Assembly: GCF_042731755.1 (NCBI RefSeq)
Contig: NZ_JBHWLR010000006.1
Span: 1-64,000 of the forward strand
Length of the DNA: 64,000 nt
From: Promicromonospora sp042731755
GTDB lineage: Bacteria; Actinomycetota; Actinomycetes; Actinomycetales; Cellulomonadaceae
Direction of reading: 5' to 3'
Shown: piece by piece, positions 18,082-26,671 of the stretch
Numbering within the stretch: position 1 is the first letter of the stretch
Layout of the letters: the number at the start of each line of letters is the position of its first letter
Program-made: the position numbers and the translations under genes
Notes under the pieces: model-generated
The model's database searches: none
The model's input: only the letters and a program-made list of their open reading frames with translations
Told to the model about the DNA's origin: nothing

Positions 18082-19263
18082 ATGGTGGAAGTGGCACGGG
18101 AAGTGTTTCAGCAGGTACCCAAGGTGTCAGGAGCCGGGGACATGTTCCAGCTCCTGCGCGACGGCCGGCCCCGAACCCGGGCGGATCTGGCGGCCGTCAC
18201 CGGGCAGGCGCGGTCGACCGTCGCGGCGCGCATCGACCTGCTGATGACGGCGGGACTCATCGCGCCCGCGGGCGAGGCGACGTCGACCGGCGGACGCCCG
18301 CCCGCGACCTTCGCGTTCGCCCCGTCCGCCCGCGTGGTGCTGGGGGTGGACCTCGGTGCGACGCACGCGCGGCTCGCCCTGACCGACCTCGCCTCGACGA
18401 TCCTGGCGCAGCGCGACCTGCCGCTGCTCATCACGGACGGGCCGGACCTCGTGCTCGACCGCGTGGCCGAGACCGGCGCCGAGCTGCTGCGCGAGGCGGG
18501 CCGGACCACCGGCGAGCTCGCCGGCGTCGGCGTGGGCCTGCCGGGCCCCGTTGAGCACGCGACCGGCAAGCCGAACAACCCGCCGATCATGCCGGGCTGG
18601 GACAACGCGGACGTGCCGGCGATCCTGGGCGCCCGGTTCCACGCGCCCGTGCTCGTGGACAACGACGTGAACATCATGGCGCTGGGCGAGCACCGCGCGG
18701 CCTGGCCCGACGTGGCCGACCTGCTGTTCGTCAAGGTCGCCACCGGCATCGGCGCCGGCATCATCGCCGACGGCGCGCTGCGGCGCGGCGCGCAGGGCTC
18801 CGCGGGCGACATCGGGCACGTCGCCGTGCCCGGGGTGACCGACATCGTGTGCCGCTGCGGCAACGTCGGCTGCCTGGAGGCCATCGCCAGCGGGCAGGCC
18901 GTGGCGAGCCGCCTGGAGGGCGCGGTCACGCCCGCCGACGTCGTCGCCCTGGTCCGGGCGGGCGACGTGGCCGCGAGCCAGGCCGTGCGCCAGGCCGGCC
19001 GGGACATCGGCGCGGTGCTCGCCACCAGCGTCAGCCTGCTGAACCCGTCGATGATCGTGATCGGCGGCATCCTGGCCGACGCCGGCGAGCACATCGTGGC
19101 CGGCATCCGCGAGGTCGTCTACCAGCGGTCCCTGCCCCTGGCGACGCAGCACCTGCGGATCGTCACGGCCCGCACCGGCACACAGGCGGGCGTGCTCGGC
19201 GCGAGCGCCATGGCGGTGGACCAGGCGCTCTCCTCGGAGGCCGTGGACCGCCTGGTGGCGTGA
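18082..19263 (+). CDS. ROK family transcriptional regulator
   Basis: A 393-residue ROK (repressor, ORF, kinase) protein. An N-terminal winged helix-turn-helix occupies about residues 20-75 (RTRADLAAVTGQARSTVAAR as the recognition region, then GRPP). The sugar-binding domain starts at GVDLGATHARLAL (about 90-105). It includes GVGLPGPV, NNPPIMPGW, VDNDVNIMALGEH, the metal motif CRCGNVGCLE (residues about 255-265) and GHVAVPG. The kinase-type residues are retained in outline, so a dual kinase role cannot be excluded, but the HTH and the divergent ABC operon argue for a sugar-responsive repressor. ATG 18082 keeps the full N terminus; an alternative ATG at 18142 has a better Shine-Dalgarno but would remove conserved sequence. 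It ends against a hairpin shared with the convergent gene. Confidence 0.9.
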   Translation: MVEVAREVFQQVPKVSGAGDMFQLLRDGRPRTRADLAAVTGQARSTVAARIDLLMTAGLIAPAGEATSTGGRPPATFAFAPSARVVLGVDLGATHARLALTDLASTILAQRDLPLLITDGPDLVLDRVAETGAELLREAGRTTGELAGVGVGLPGPVEHATGKPNNPPIMPGWDNADVPAILGARFHAPVLVDNDVNIMALGEHRAAWPDVADLLFVKVATGIGAGIIADGALRRGAQGSAGDIGHVAVPGVTDIVCRCGNVGCLEAIASGQAVASRLEGAVTPADVVALVRAGDVAASQAVRQAGRDIGAVLATSVSLLNPSMIVIGGILADAGEHIVAGIREVVYQRSLPLATQHLRIVTARTGTQAGVLGASAMAVDQALSSEAVDRLVA

Positions 19264-19283
19264 CCCCACTCCCCCCGCAACGT

Positions 19284-19323
19284 GTCAGACGCTCAGGCCC
19301 CTCCGGGGACCTGAGCGTCTGAC
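19284..19323. terminator. Bidirectional hairpin between ROK and DUF1080 genes
   Basis: Arms 19284-19297 and 19310-19323 are 14-base perfect complements (GTCAGACGCTCAGG and its reverse complement), extended by a CCCC/GGGG pairing with one bulged A. It sits between convergent genes. The same CGTGTCAGACGCTCAGG sequence forms the hairpin at 61527. Confidence 0.75.
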
Positions 19324-19333
19324 GTCTGCGGGG

Positions 19334-22300
19334 CTAGCTCAGGTCCTTGACCCGGACGTCGCGGTAGCTCACCGCCTCGCCCTGACCGTGGTTCTGCAGG
19401 CCGATGAAGCCCTGGGCGAGGTCGCGCGCGGGGTCGGTGCTGACGAAGTCGTTCACCAGCTCACCGTTGAGGAAGACCTTGATCGTCTGCCCCTCCACCC
19501 GGATCTCGTAGGAGTTCCAGGACCCGACCGGCTTCAGCGCCCGCTCCACGACCTCCGGGTCCGCGCCCTGGAAGGTGTAGATCGCGCCCGTGGTGCGGTC
19601 CGGCTCGTCGGTGGCGTCGATCTGGATCTCGTACCCCTGGTTGACGGCGATCCACGGGTCGTTGCCCGGGTCCGGGAAGCCGACGAAGACGCCGCCGTTG
19701 TCGTCCTTCTTGAGCTTCCAGTCGAGCTTCAGGCTGTACTCGTGCAGCTCCGTGGAGTGCCAGAGCAGACCCATGCCACCGCTCCCGCGGATCGTGCAGT
19801 CGGCCTGGCGGCCGAACGAGCCCGGGCCGGCCATGTTCCAGCCGTCCAGCGAGGCCAGCGTGCCGTCGAACAGCGCGGTGTAGCCCCGCTCGTACCGCTT
19901 CGGCTCGCAGATGTCGGCGGCCCCGCCACCGACCTTGAGGAAGTCGAGGTTGACGTTGCCGTCATCGTCCTCGTCGTACCGCAGGGTGATGGTGTTGACC
20001 CCCTTGCGCAGGTCGAGCGACCGGGTCGCCGTCGCCCAGGTCTTCCAGTCTCCCGTGGACTCCAGCGCCCACGGCTCGACCTCCTGGCCGTTGACCAGCA
20101 CCGACACCTCCTTGGTGCCCTGGAACGGGTTGGGACCGTTCGAGTAGCGCAGGCTCACGGGCTGGGTGCCCGCGCGCTTGACGGTGGTGGTGAAGGTCGC
20201 GGACGCGCCGACCTGACCGAAGCCGGCCGCGAACCCGGAGCCGGAGTAGCCGCTGTGCTCGTTGGCCACGTTCGCGCTGCCGCGGAGCGTCGCCTCCTCC
20301 GCCTCCTGGAACCCCGCCGGCGCCTTATAGCCCGGGATCGAGTTGAGCGTGTACCAGGCCTCCGTGTTCCACAGCTCCCGGCCGTCGGCGTCCGCGAACG
20401 GGCGCGGGCTGCGCAGGTGCACCACGTAGCCGGGCTGGCGCCCGTCCACGGTGAGTGTGACCTTCCTGCGGTCCCGGGACACCGTGGCGCCCGAGACGAA
20501 CAGCTGCTGCTCGTCGACCTTCGGCCCGCCGTAGGCGCGCGTCGGCACGTAGCGCCAGTGGTCCATGCGGAACGCGGCGTTCGGGTTCTCGGCGATCTTG
20601 TCCACCGTCTCCTGCGACAGCGGCTGGGTGTACTCGACCTCGAAGCCCTTCTTCGTGACCCGCATCTCGGTCATGTCGAAGGCGTCCTCGCCGTTGGGCG
20701 TCAGCTTCTGCAGGCCGTAGCGCAGCTTGCCCGGCTCGCTCCAGTTGCCGCCCTCGCCGATGCCGCCCACGTACAGGGCGCCGTCGGGCCCGACGACGGT
20801 GCGGTTGACGCCCGCCTCCAGACCCGCCGAGTGCCGGAAGACCGCACCCTGGTACTCGCCGTCGACCTTCTCCAGGAAGCCGCGCTGCAGCCCGCCGTAG
20901 GTGACGTCGCCGAACACGAGCTGACCCGCGTACGGGCCCTCGGTGAGCTGCACCGGGGAGCTCGGCGAGTTGCCGATCTCGTTCTGCGGCACCCACAGCG
21001 CCGGGGCGGAGACGGGCTGGGCGTCGTACGGGCCGGACGGGTTGGTGAAGTGGTTGAAGAACTTGCCCTGCTCGATGTGCACCAGCTTGGAGCTGGGCAG
21101 CCAGGCGCCCTGGTTGTCCATGACGAACAGCTCGCCGTCCGGGCCCTTGACCATGCCGTTCGGCGTGCGCAGGCCGCCCGCGACGAACTCGACCTCGCCG
21201 GTCTCGCGGTCCACCTTGATCGCTGTGCCGCGGTTCTGGGCGGGCTGCGGGTCCGTGGTGGCGCCGCCGTTGTTGATGGCCACGGAGAGGTTCACGTAGA
21301 AGCTCTCGTCGTCGTACAGCAGGCCGAAGGCGAACTCGTGGAAGTTGCCGCCGAACGGCCACTCGGCCACGGTGCGGTGGTCGTCGTAGAAGCCGTCGCC
21401 GTCCGGGTCGGTGAGCTCGGTGAGCTTGTCCCGCTCCGAGACGTAGATCGACTCCCCGATCACGGCCACGCCCATCGGGTTGAACAGGTCGGTGGCGACC
21501 TTCTCGTACGTGACCTGGTCCTTCGAGGTCGCGCCGGTCACGTTGTCGAGCAGGAAGACCTCGCCGGGCTCCGGGTCCTCGACCCAGCCGCCGGGGCTCA
21601 CCGAGCCGGCCGTGACCACGGCGAGGCGGTCGTCGTCGGTCCAGTCGAGGCCCGAGACCATGGGCTCGAAGCCGTCGGGGCGCAGGTCGGTCAGGGTGTA
21701 GCCCGGGTACACGGAGTCGAGGCGCATGCCGTCGCCCGCGGTGTCGCCCTGGCCCTCGCAGTACTTGGTGCCGGGGGCCGTCACGCGCACGACGTCGGCC
21801 TCGGTGCTCAGCACGCTGGACGGCACGACGACGAAGTCGGCGGTGCCCGGCGTGCGCCACTCCAGCTTCAGGACGTTGTCGTTCGTGTTGTCGAAGTACT
21901 CCACGCGCAGGTCGTGGTACCCGGTGGTGAGCGCGACGGTGCCCTCCTTGGCGGACTCCCCGTGCAGGCCGTCGTGGTCGACGACGACGGCGTCGTCGAT
22001 CACCAGGCGCGAGCCGTCGTCGCTCGTGAGGCGGAACTCGTAGTTGCCGTCGGCCGGCACGTTCAGGTTGGCCAGGGCGTGCGCGATGAAGCGCTCGCTC
22101 ATCCCGAAGTCGGCCTCGGTCGAGTAGTCGATCGTGGGCTTGAGCTGGTCGACGTTCGGCGTCTGGCCCGAGCGGAGCGTGCACAGCTCGCTGATGTCGC
22201 GGGCCAGGTCGTAGGTCCGCAGCGTGACGCCCGGCTCCTGGGGCGGGAGGTCGTCGACCGCCGCCGTCGCGGCGGGGACCGTCCCCGCGAGCGTTACCGC

Positions 22301-22369
22301 TGTCAGTGCCACGGCCGCCGCGGCTGCGGCGGCCTGTCTCGTGCGGATTCTGGTTCCACGTTGACGCAT
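19334..22369 (-). CDS. Secreted PA14 / propeller / CBM / DUF1080 (3-keto-disaccharide hydrolase) protein
   Basis: A 1,011-residue secreted protein. It has a signal peptide (residues 1-36, ending PAATA), then a PA14-like sugar-binding domain (about 60-175: YEFRLTSDDGSRLVIDD). A glucose/sorbosone-dehydrogenase or NHL-like propeller follows (about 200-550: GLDWTDDDRLAVVT, GVAVIGESIYVSERDK, GPDGELFVMDNQG, GPDGALYVGGIGEGG). A CBM6/35-like module comes next (about 686-813), then DUF1080 at the C terminus (about 828-1011: ALFDGTLASLDGW, DNGGVFVGFP, GYEIQIDAT, GFIGLQNHG). Pfam calls DUF1080 a 3-keto-disaccharide hydrolase. The combination suggests a protein that binds, oxidises or senses a glycoside and hydrolyses its keto form. 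GGAGAG precedes the ATG. Its promoter carries the same operator as the ABC operon. Confidence 0.9.
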   Translation of the reverse strand: MRQRGTRIRTRQAAAAAAAVALTAVTLAGTVPAATAAVDDLPPQEPGVTLRTYDLARDISELCTLRSGQTPNVDQLKPTIDYSTEADFGMSERFIAHALANLNVPADGNYEFRLTSDDGSRLVIDDAVVVDHDGLHGESAKEGTVALTTGYHDLRVEYFDNTNDNVLKLEWRTPGTADFVVVPSSVLSTEADVVRVTAPGTKYCEGQGDTAGDGMRLDSVYPGYTLTDLRPDGFEPMVSGLDWTDDDRLAVVTAGSVSPGGWVEDPEPGEVFLLDNVTGATSKDQVTYEKVATDLFNPMGVAVIGESIYVSERDKLTELTDPDGDGFYDDHRTVAEWPFGGNFHEFAFGLLYDDESFYVNLSVAINNGGATTDPQPAQNRGTAIKVDRETGEVEFVAGGLRTPNGMVKGPDGELFVMDNQGAWLPSSKLVHIEQGKFFNHFTNPSGPYDAQPVSAPALWVPQNEIGNSPSSPVQLTEGPYAGQLVFGDVTYGGLQRGFLEKVDGEYQGAVFRHSAGLEAGVNRTVVGPDGALYVGGIGEGGNWSEPGKLRYGLQKLTPNGEDAFDMTEMRVTKKGFEVEYTQPLSQETVDKIAENPNAAFRMDHWRYVPTRAYGGPKVDEQQLFVSGATVSRDRRKVTLTVDGRQPGYVVHLRSPRPFADADGRELWNTEAWYTLNSIPGYKAPAGFQEAEEATLRGSANVANEHSGYSGSGFAAGFGQVGASATFTTTVKRAGTQPVSLRYSNGPNPFQGTKEVSVLVNGQEVEPWALESTGDWKTWATATRSLDLRKGVNTITLRYDEDDDGNVNLDFLKVGGGAADICEPKRYERGYTALFDGTLASLDGWNMAGPGSFGRQADCTIRGSGGMGLLWHSTELHEYSLKLDWKLKKDDNGGVFVGFPDPGNDPWIAVNQGYEIQIDATDEPDRTTGAIYTFQGADPEVVERALKPVGSWNSYEIRVEGQTIKVFLNGELVNDFVSTDPARDLAQGFIGLQNHGQGEAVSYRDVRVKDLS

Positions 22370-22404
22370 GAGCTCTCCTCGGTCGGCGTTGACCTTGCGG
22401 CTAG

Positions 22405-22442
22405 AACCTACGAGGACTTCTGTCGGGCGTCAAGCAAAAGTT
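22405..22442 (-). promoter_or_regulatory. Promoter and operator of the DUF1080 gene
   Basis: On the minus strand TTGACG (22428-22433) and TAGGTT (22405-22410) are 17 bases apart. The operator GACTTCTG (22415-22422), 12 bases, CAAAAGTT (22435-22442) overlies the -35 and spacer. Six of eight arm positions are palindromic, and GTCAAGCAAAAGT is identical to the site at 18038-18050. The operator-to-promoter register is the same at both sites. Confidence 0.65.
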
Positions 22443-22504
22443 GTCAGGTGTTCAGCGTTACCGGGATATCGCCTTCTTTCGGGTATGCGCAGGCGCACCT
22501 CCGC

Positions 22505-22534
22505 GCCGGCCGGGGCGCCGTCGACCCGGCCGGC
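22505..22534 (-). terminator. Hairpin after ligA
   Basis: GCCGGCCGGG (22505-22514) pairs perfectly with CCCGGCCGGC (22525-22534) around a 10-base loop, 24 bases past the ligA stop. No T-tract follows. Confidence 0.5.
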
Positions 22535-22557
22535 ATGGAGGTCAGGAGACCACCGGC

Positions 22558-24837
22558 CTACAGCGCTCCCGGGCCGCCCTCCAGCAGCGCCTTGAACCCG
22601 TCCTCGTCCAGGGTCGGGATCTCCAGGGCCTCGGCCTTGGCCGCCTTGGTGCCGGCGTTCTCCCCCAGCACCACGTAGTCGGTCTTCTTGGAGACCGAAC
22701 CGGAGGCCTTGCCGCCCGCGGCGATGATGGCCTCCTTGGCGCCGTCGCGCGTGAAGTCCACCAGCGAGCCGGTCACCACGACCGTGAGGCCCGCCAGCGG
22801 GCCGGTGGGCTCCGTGTCGGCCTCGGCCATCGCCGCCGGCCCCGGGTGCCCCGGCGTCTCGAGCCGCACGCCGGCCGCGCGCCAGGCCGCGAGGATCCCC
22901 TGGTGCCACTCCACCGCGAGCCAGGCCTTGATCTCGGCGGCGATCACGGGTCCCACGCCCTCGACGGCCGCGAGCTCCTCCTCCGACGCCGCCTCGATCG
23001 CGTCCACCGAGCCGAACCAGCCCGCGAGCGCCCGGGCCGCGACCGGCCCGACGTGCCGGATGTTCAGCGAGACGAGCATGCGCCACAGGTCCTTGGTCTT
23101 GGCGCGCTCGAGCTCGTCCAGGAGCTTGGTCGCGTTGGCCGACGGAGCCCACTCGGGCAGGGTCTCGCCCGCCTCCTCGGCGGCGGCCCGCTGCGTCTTG
23201 CCGTACGACAACTTGCGGCGGAACGGGGCACGGCGGCGCACCACGCCGTCGTCGTCCATCTTGGGCAGGCCCGTCTCGGAGTCCCGCACCACGGCCTCGA
23301 TGGGCAGGAGCTGGTCGAGCGTGAGCGAGAACAGCTCGGCCTCGGTGACCAGCGGCGGCGTCTCGGGCACGTCGGGGTGGGTGAGCGCCGCGGCGGTCAC
23401 CTCGCCGAGGGCCTCGATGTCGAGGCCGCCGCGCGACCCGATGTGCTCGACCCGCCCGCGCACCTGCGCGGGGCAGGACTCCGCGTTGGGGCAGCGCAGG
23501 TCGACGTCAGCCTCCTTCATGGGGCGCAGGGGCGTGCCGCACTCGGGGCAGTTCGCCGGCATGACGAAGTCCTCGCGCGGGTAGCCGTCGTTCGCCAGGG
23601 CCGTCACCGGCCCGAGGATCTCGGGGATGACGTCGCCCGCCTTGCGCAGCACCACGACGTCGCCGATGCGCACGCCCTTGGCCTTCACGACATCCTGGTT
23701 GTGCAGCGTGGCCTGGCGCACCGTGGAACCGGCGACCTTGACCGGCTCCATCACGGCGTACGGGGTGGCCCGGCCGGTGCGGCCCACGCCGACCTGGATG
23801 GCGAGCAGCCGGGTGTTGACCTCCTCCGGCGGGTACTTGAAGGCGATCGCCCAGCGGGGCGCGCGGCTGGTCGAGCCCAGCTTGCGCTGCTGCTCCAGGG
23901 CGTCGACCTTGAGCACGATGCCGTCGAGCTCGTGCTCGATGTCGTGCCGGTGCTCGCGGAAGTACTCGATCATCTCGAGCGCGCCGTCCAGGCCGGGGAT
24001 CACGCGGTTGTGCGGGGACACGGCGATGCCCCACCGGTCGAACAGCGTGTACGCGTCGGACTGCCGCTCCAGCTCGGTGTGCTCGCCGGCCTGCCACTGG
24101 AGGGCGCCCACCCCGTGCGCGTACATGCGCAGATTGCGGCTCGCGGTGACCGACGGGTCCTTCTGGCGCAGCGAGCCGGCGGCGGTGTTGCGTGGGTTGG
24201 CGTACGGGTCCAGGCCCGCCGCGACGAGCTTCTCGTTGAGCACCGCGAAGTCGGCGGTGGCCATGAAGACCTCGCCGCGCACCTCGATGAGATCGGGGTG
24301 GTCGGCGGGGTCACCGGCGAGCTGCTGCGGGATCGACGCGATGGTGCGCACGTTCGCCGTGACGTCCTCGCCCGCGCGGCCGTCACCGCGGGTCACGCCG
24401 CGGACCAGCCTCCCCTTCTCGTACACCAGGGAGATGGCCAGACCGTCGATCTTGACCTCGCACAGCAGGCCGGGGGTGTCGGTGCCGAGGTCGCGGTGCA
24501 CCTTGTCGGCCCAGACCCCGAGCTCCTCCGTGCTGAAGGCGTTGTCGAGCGACAGCATGCGCTCGATGTGCTCGACGGTGGCGAACCCCGCCGTCGCGGC
24601 GCCGCCGACGCTCTGCGTGGGTGACTCCGGCGTCACCAGCGCGGGGTGCGCGGCCTCGAGGGCCTGCAGCTCGCGCATCCGCACGTCGTACTCGGCGTCG
24701 GACGACACGGGCGCGTCGTCCTCGAAGTAGGCCCTGCGATCCTCCTCGATCTGGGCGACCAGCTCCGCCCATCGGCGCTGCGCCGCCGCCTCGTCGCCTG
24801 CGTCGGCCGGTCCCGGGATGCCTGTCGTCTCGCTCAC
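22558..24837 (-). CDS. ligA: NAD-dependent DNA ligase LigA
   Basis: About 759 residues; seals nicks in duplex DNA using NAD. The adenylation domain holds the KxDG lysine in CEVKIDGLAISL and a downstream GVGRTGRATP nucleotide-binding motif. The OB fold, a four-Cys zinc finger (CPECGTPLRP to CPNAESCPAQ), helix-hairpin-helix repeats (GIGPV-type, here GVGPVIAAEI) and a C-terminal BRCT domain (LTVVVTGSLVDFTRDGAKEA) follow in the normal order. An extra segment of roughly 60 residues sits between the zinc finger and the HhH region (about VPETPPLVTEAE to FRRKLSYGKT), which is why it is longer than the ~670-residue enterobacterial enzyme. The start is uncertain: GTG 24837 gives the usual VSETT-type N terminus, but ATG 24849 and ATG 24867 are in frame and no ribosome binding site decides. 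Confidence 0.95.
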   Translation of the reverse strand: MSETTGIPGPADAGDEAAAQRRWAELVAQIEEDRRAYFEDDAPVSSDAEYDVRMRELQALEAAHPALVTPESPTQSVGGAATAGFATVEHIERMLSLDNAFSTEELGVWADKVHRDLGTDTPGLLCEVKIDGLAISLVYEKGRLVRGVTRGDGRAGEDVTANVRTIASIPQQLAGDPADHPDLIEVRGEVFMATADFAVLNEKLVAAGLDPYANPRNTAAGSLRQKDPSVTASRNLRMYAHGVGALQWQAGEHTELERQSDAYTLFDRWGIAVSPHNRVIPGLDGALEMIEYFREHRHDIEHELDGIVLKVDALEQQRKLGSTSRAPRWAIAFKYPPEEVNTRLLAIQVGVGRTGRATPYAVMEPVKVAGSTVRQATLHNQDVVKAKGVRIGDVVVLRKAGDVIPEILGPVTALANDGYPREDFVMPANCPECGTPLRPMKEADVDLRCPNAESCPAQVRGRVEHIGSRGGLDIEALGEVTAAALTHPDVPETPPLVTEAELFSLTLDQLLPIEAVVRDSETGLPKMDDDGVVRRRAPFRRKLSYGKTQRAAAEEAGETLPEWAPSANATKLLDELERAKTKDLWRMLVSLNIRHVGPVAARALAGWFGSVDAIEAASEEELAAVEGVGPVIAAEIKAWLAVEWHQGILAAWRAAGVRLETPGHPGPAAMAEADTEPTGPLAGLTVVVTGSLVDFTRDGAKEAIIAAGGKASGSVSKKTDYVVLGENAGTKAAKAEALEIPTLDEDGFKALLEGGPGAL

Positions 24838-25006
24838 GGACACAATCATGGCTTGAACCACTGACATCCGAGCGGTGACCTGTGGACGCCTGCGCCGAAG
24901 ATGCTGCCGACCTGGCCATTCACCAGGATCCGCCCCCTATCGCGCACGAGCGGGTCCCGCTACCATTCGAGCAAAATGCCGCAAATCTACTGAGAGCAGG
25001 GGTCCC

Positions 25007-26536
25007 TTGAAGATCGCCGTCGTCGGTGCCGGGTTCGCAGGTCTCGCCACCGCGAAAACCCTCCGCGAGTTCGACCACGAGGTCACCGTCTTCGAAAAGG
25101 CGCCGGACGTCGGCGGGGTGTGGAGCGCGACCCGTCGGTACTCCGGCCTCCGGACGCAGAACAACAAGGATTCGTACGCTTTCTCGGACCTGCCGATGCC
25201 CCGCGACTACCCGGAGTGGCCCACCGGCGAGCAGGTCCAGGCCTACCTGGAGCGGTACGTCGCGAAGTTCGAGCTGCGCCCCCACCTGCGACTCGCGACC
25301 GAGGTCGTGCGCGCCGAGCTCACCGACGCCGAGGACGGCTGGATGGTGACGGCGCGCCGCATCGGCGCCCCCGTCTCGTCGCCCGAGCGGTTCGACCACC
25401 TCGTGGTCGCCAACGGCATCTTCTCCGACCCGGTCTTCCCGCAGTACGAGGGCTACGCCGACCTGGTCCGCGCGGGCGGCAAGCTCGTGGCCTCCAGCCA
25501 GCTCAACAACCTGGAGGACGCCCGCGGCAAGAACGTCGTGGTGGTCGGCTACGGCAAGTCGGCGTGCGACGTCGCCGCCGAGATCGGCGTGGTCGCCGAG
25601 TCCACCACCGTCGTCGCCCGGCGTCTGCTGTGGAAGATGCCCAAGCGCATCGCCAACTCCCTGAACATGAAGTACCTGCTGCTGTCGCGCCTCGGCGAGG
25701 CCCTGTTCAAGTACCAGGAGCTGGACAACGGCATGGAGCGGTTCCTGCACGGCCCCGGCGACAAGGTGCGCGCGAGCATGCTGTCGAGCATCGGGTCGGT
25801 CGCGACCTGGCAGTTCAAGCTCAAGAAGCTCGGGCTCGTGCCCCGGGGCGAGTTCGCCGACATCGCCAACAGCACCGTGTCGCTCTCCACGGACGGGTTC
25901 TACGAGCAGGTCGCGAGCGGCGCCATCAAGGTGCACCGCGACACCGAGATCCAGCGCTTCGAGGCCGACGGCGACCGCCCGGTCGCGGTCCTCAGCGACG
26001 GCGCCCGGATCCCCGCCGACCTCGTCGTCTGCGGCACCGGCTTCCACCAGCGCGTGCCGTTCCTGGACGACGCCGTGTCCGCCCGTCTGCTGGACGAGGA
26101 CGGCAACTACAAGCTCTACCGCCAGATCCTGCCCGACGGCGTGCCGAACCTGACCTTCGCGGGCTACAACTCGTCGCTGTTCTCGCCGCTGTCCGCCGAG
26201 GCCGGCGCGATCTGGATCGCCGCGTACCTGGGCGGCGTCGTCAAGCTGCCCTCGATCGAGGAGCGGCGCAAGCACGTCGCCGAGCGCGTGGCCTGGATGG
26301 AGCAGCGCACGGGCGGCAAGCACGCCCGCGGCACCAACGTCATCCCGTTCTCGATGCACCAGATCGACGAGACCCTGGACGAGGCCGGCGTGAACATCAG
26401 CCAGCGCGCCCAGGCGGTCCAGTGGCTCCTGCCGATCGACCCGTCCGTCTACAAGAACGTTGTGCCGCGCCTGAAGGAGAAGATCCGCGCCCAGGCGCCC
26501 AAGGACCGCGTCGGCTCGGACTCGTCCGTGGGCTGA
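25007..26536 (+). CDS. Flavin-containing monooxygenase-like NAD(P)/FAD oxidoreductase
   Basis: A 509-residue cytosolic flavoprotein. It opens with an FAD-binding Rossmann motif (KIAVVGAGFAGLATAKTL, residues 2-19) and carries a second, NADPH-type motif (VVVVGYGKSACDVAAE, near 180-195) and an ATG-like motif in the form VCGTGFHQRVPF. GVW and RRYSGLRTQNNK near residue 40 resemble flavin monooxygenases, but the classical FxGxxxHxxxY monooxygenase fingerprint is not intact (the equivalent stretch reads GGKLVASSQLNN). It may act as a dehydrogenase or on an unusual substrate. TTG 25007 is the only start at the first strand, with AGCAGGGG upstream; a possible -10, TACCAT, lies at about 24961. The gene is monocistronic and convergent with the conservon. 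Confidence 0.82.
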   Translation: MKIAVVGAGFAGLATAKTLREFDHEVTVFEKAPDVGGVWSATRRYSGLRTQNNKDSYAFSDLPMPRDYPEWPTGEQVQAYLERYVAKFELRPHLRLATEVVRAELTDAEDGWMVTARRIGAPVSSPERFDHLVVANGIFSDPVFPQYEGYADLVRAGGKLVASSQLNNLEDARGKNVVVVGYGKSACDVAAEIGVVAESTTVVARRLLWKMPKRIANSLNMKYLLLSRLGEALFKYQELDNGMERFLHGPGDKVRASMLSSIGSVATWQFKLKKLGLVPRGEFADIANSTVSLSTDGFYEQVASGAIKVHRDTEIQRFEADGDRPVAVLSDGARIPADLVVCGTGFHQRVPFLDDAVSARLLDEDGNYKLYRQILPDGVPNLTFAGYNSSLFSPLSAEAGAIWIAAYLGGVVKLPSIEERRKHVAERVAWMEQRTGGKHARGTNVIPFSMHQIDETLDEAGVNISQRAQAVQWLLPIDPSVYKNVVPRLKEKIRAQAPKDRVGSDSSVG

Positions 26537-26583
26537 CCACCACCTCCACCCTCAGGCCGTCCTTCTGCGACACAGTCAGGACG

Positions 26584-26624
26584 CACCGCGGGCCCGGCCG
26601 GGAGATCCGGCCGGGCCCGCGGTG
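26584..26624. terminator. Bidirectional hairpin between monooxygenase and P450 genes
   Basis: An 18-base perfect GC-rich stem (26584-26601 with 26607-26624) and a five-base loop lie between convergent genes. Three GTCAGACGGT-like copies follow within 26625-26672, and a GACGGCGCCGT palindromic stretch there may help termination in the minus direction. No T-tract. Confidence 0.7.
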
Positions 26625-26671
26625 TGTCAGACGGTGTCCGACGCCGCGTACGGCGCCGTCAGACGGTCGTC

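Noticed and set aside
18142..18144. ATG 18142 as the ROK start, with a good AGGAG ahead
   Set aside because: It would remove the N-terminal residues ahead of the HTH; ATG 18082 keeps them, although the later start cannot be excluded.
19388..22678. A 1,096-codon open frame on the plus strand
   Set aside because: Antisense to the PA14/DUF1080 gene, with no motifs and the composition of a high-GC shadow frame.
25007..26536. Naming the flavoprotein a Baeyer-Villiger monooxygenase
   Set aside because: The FxGxxxH fingerprint of that family is not intact, so only a broad flavoprotein call is justified.
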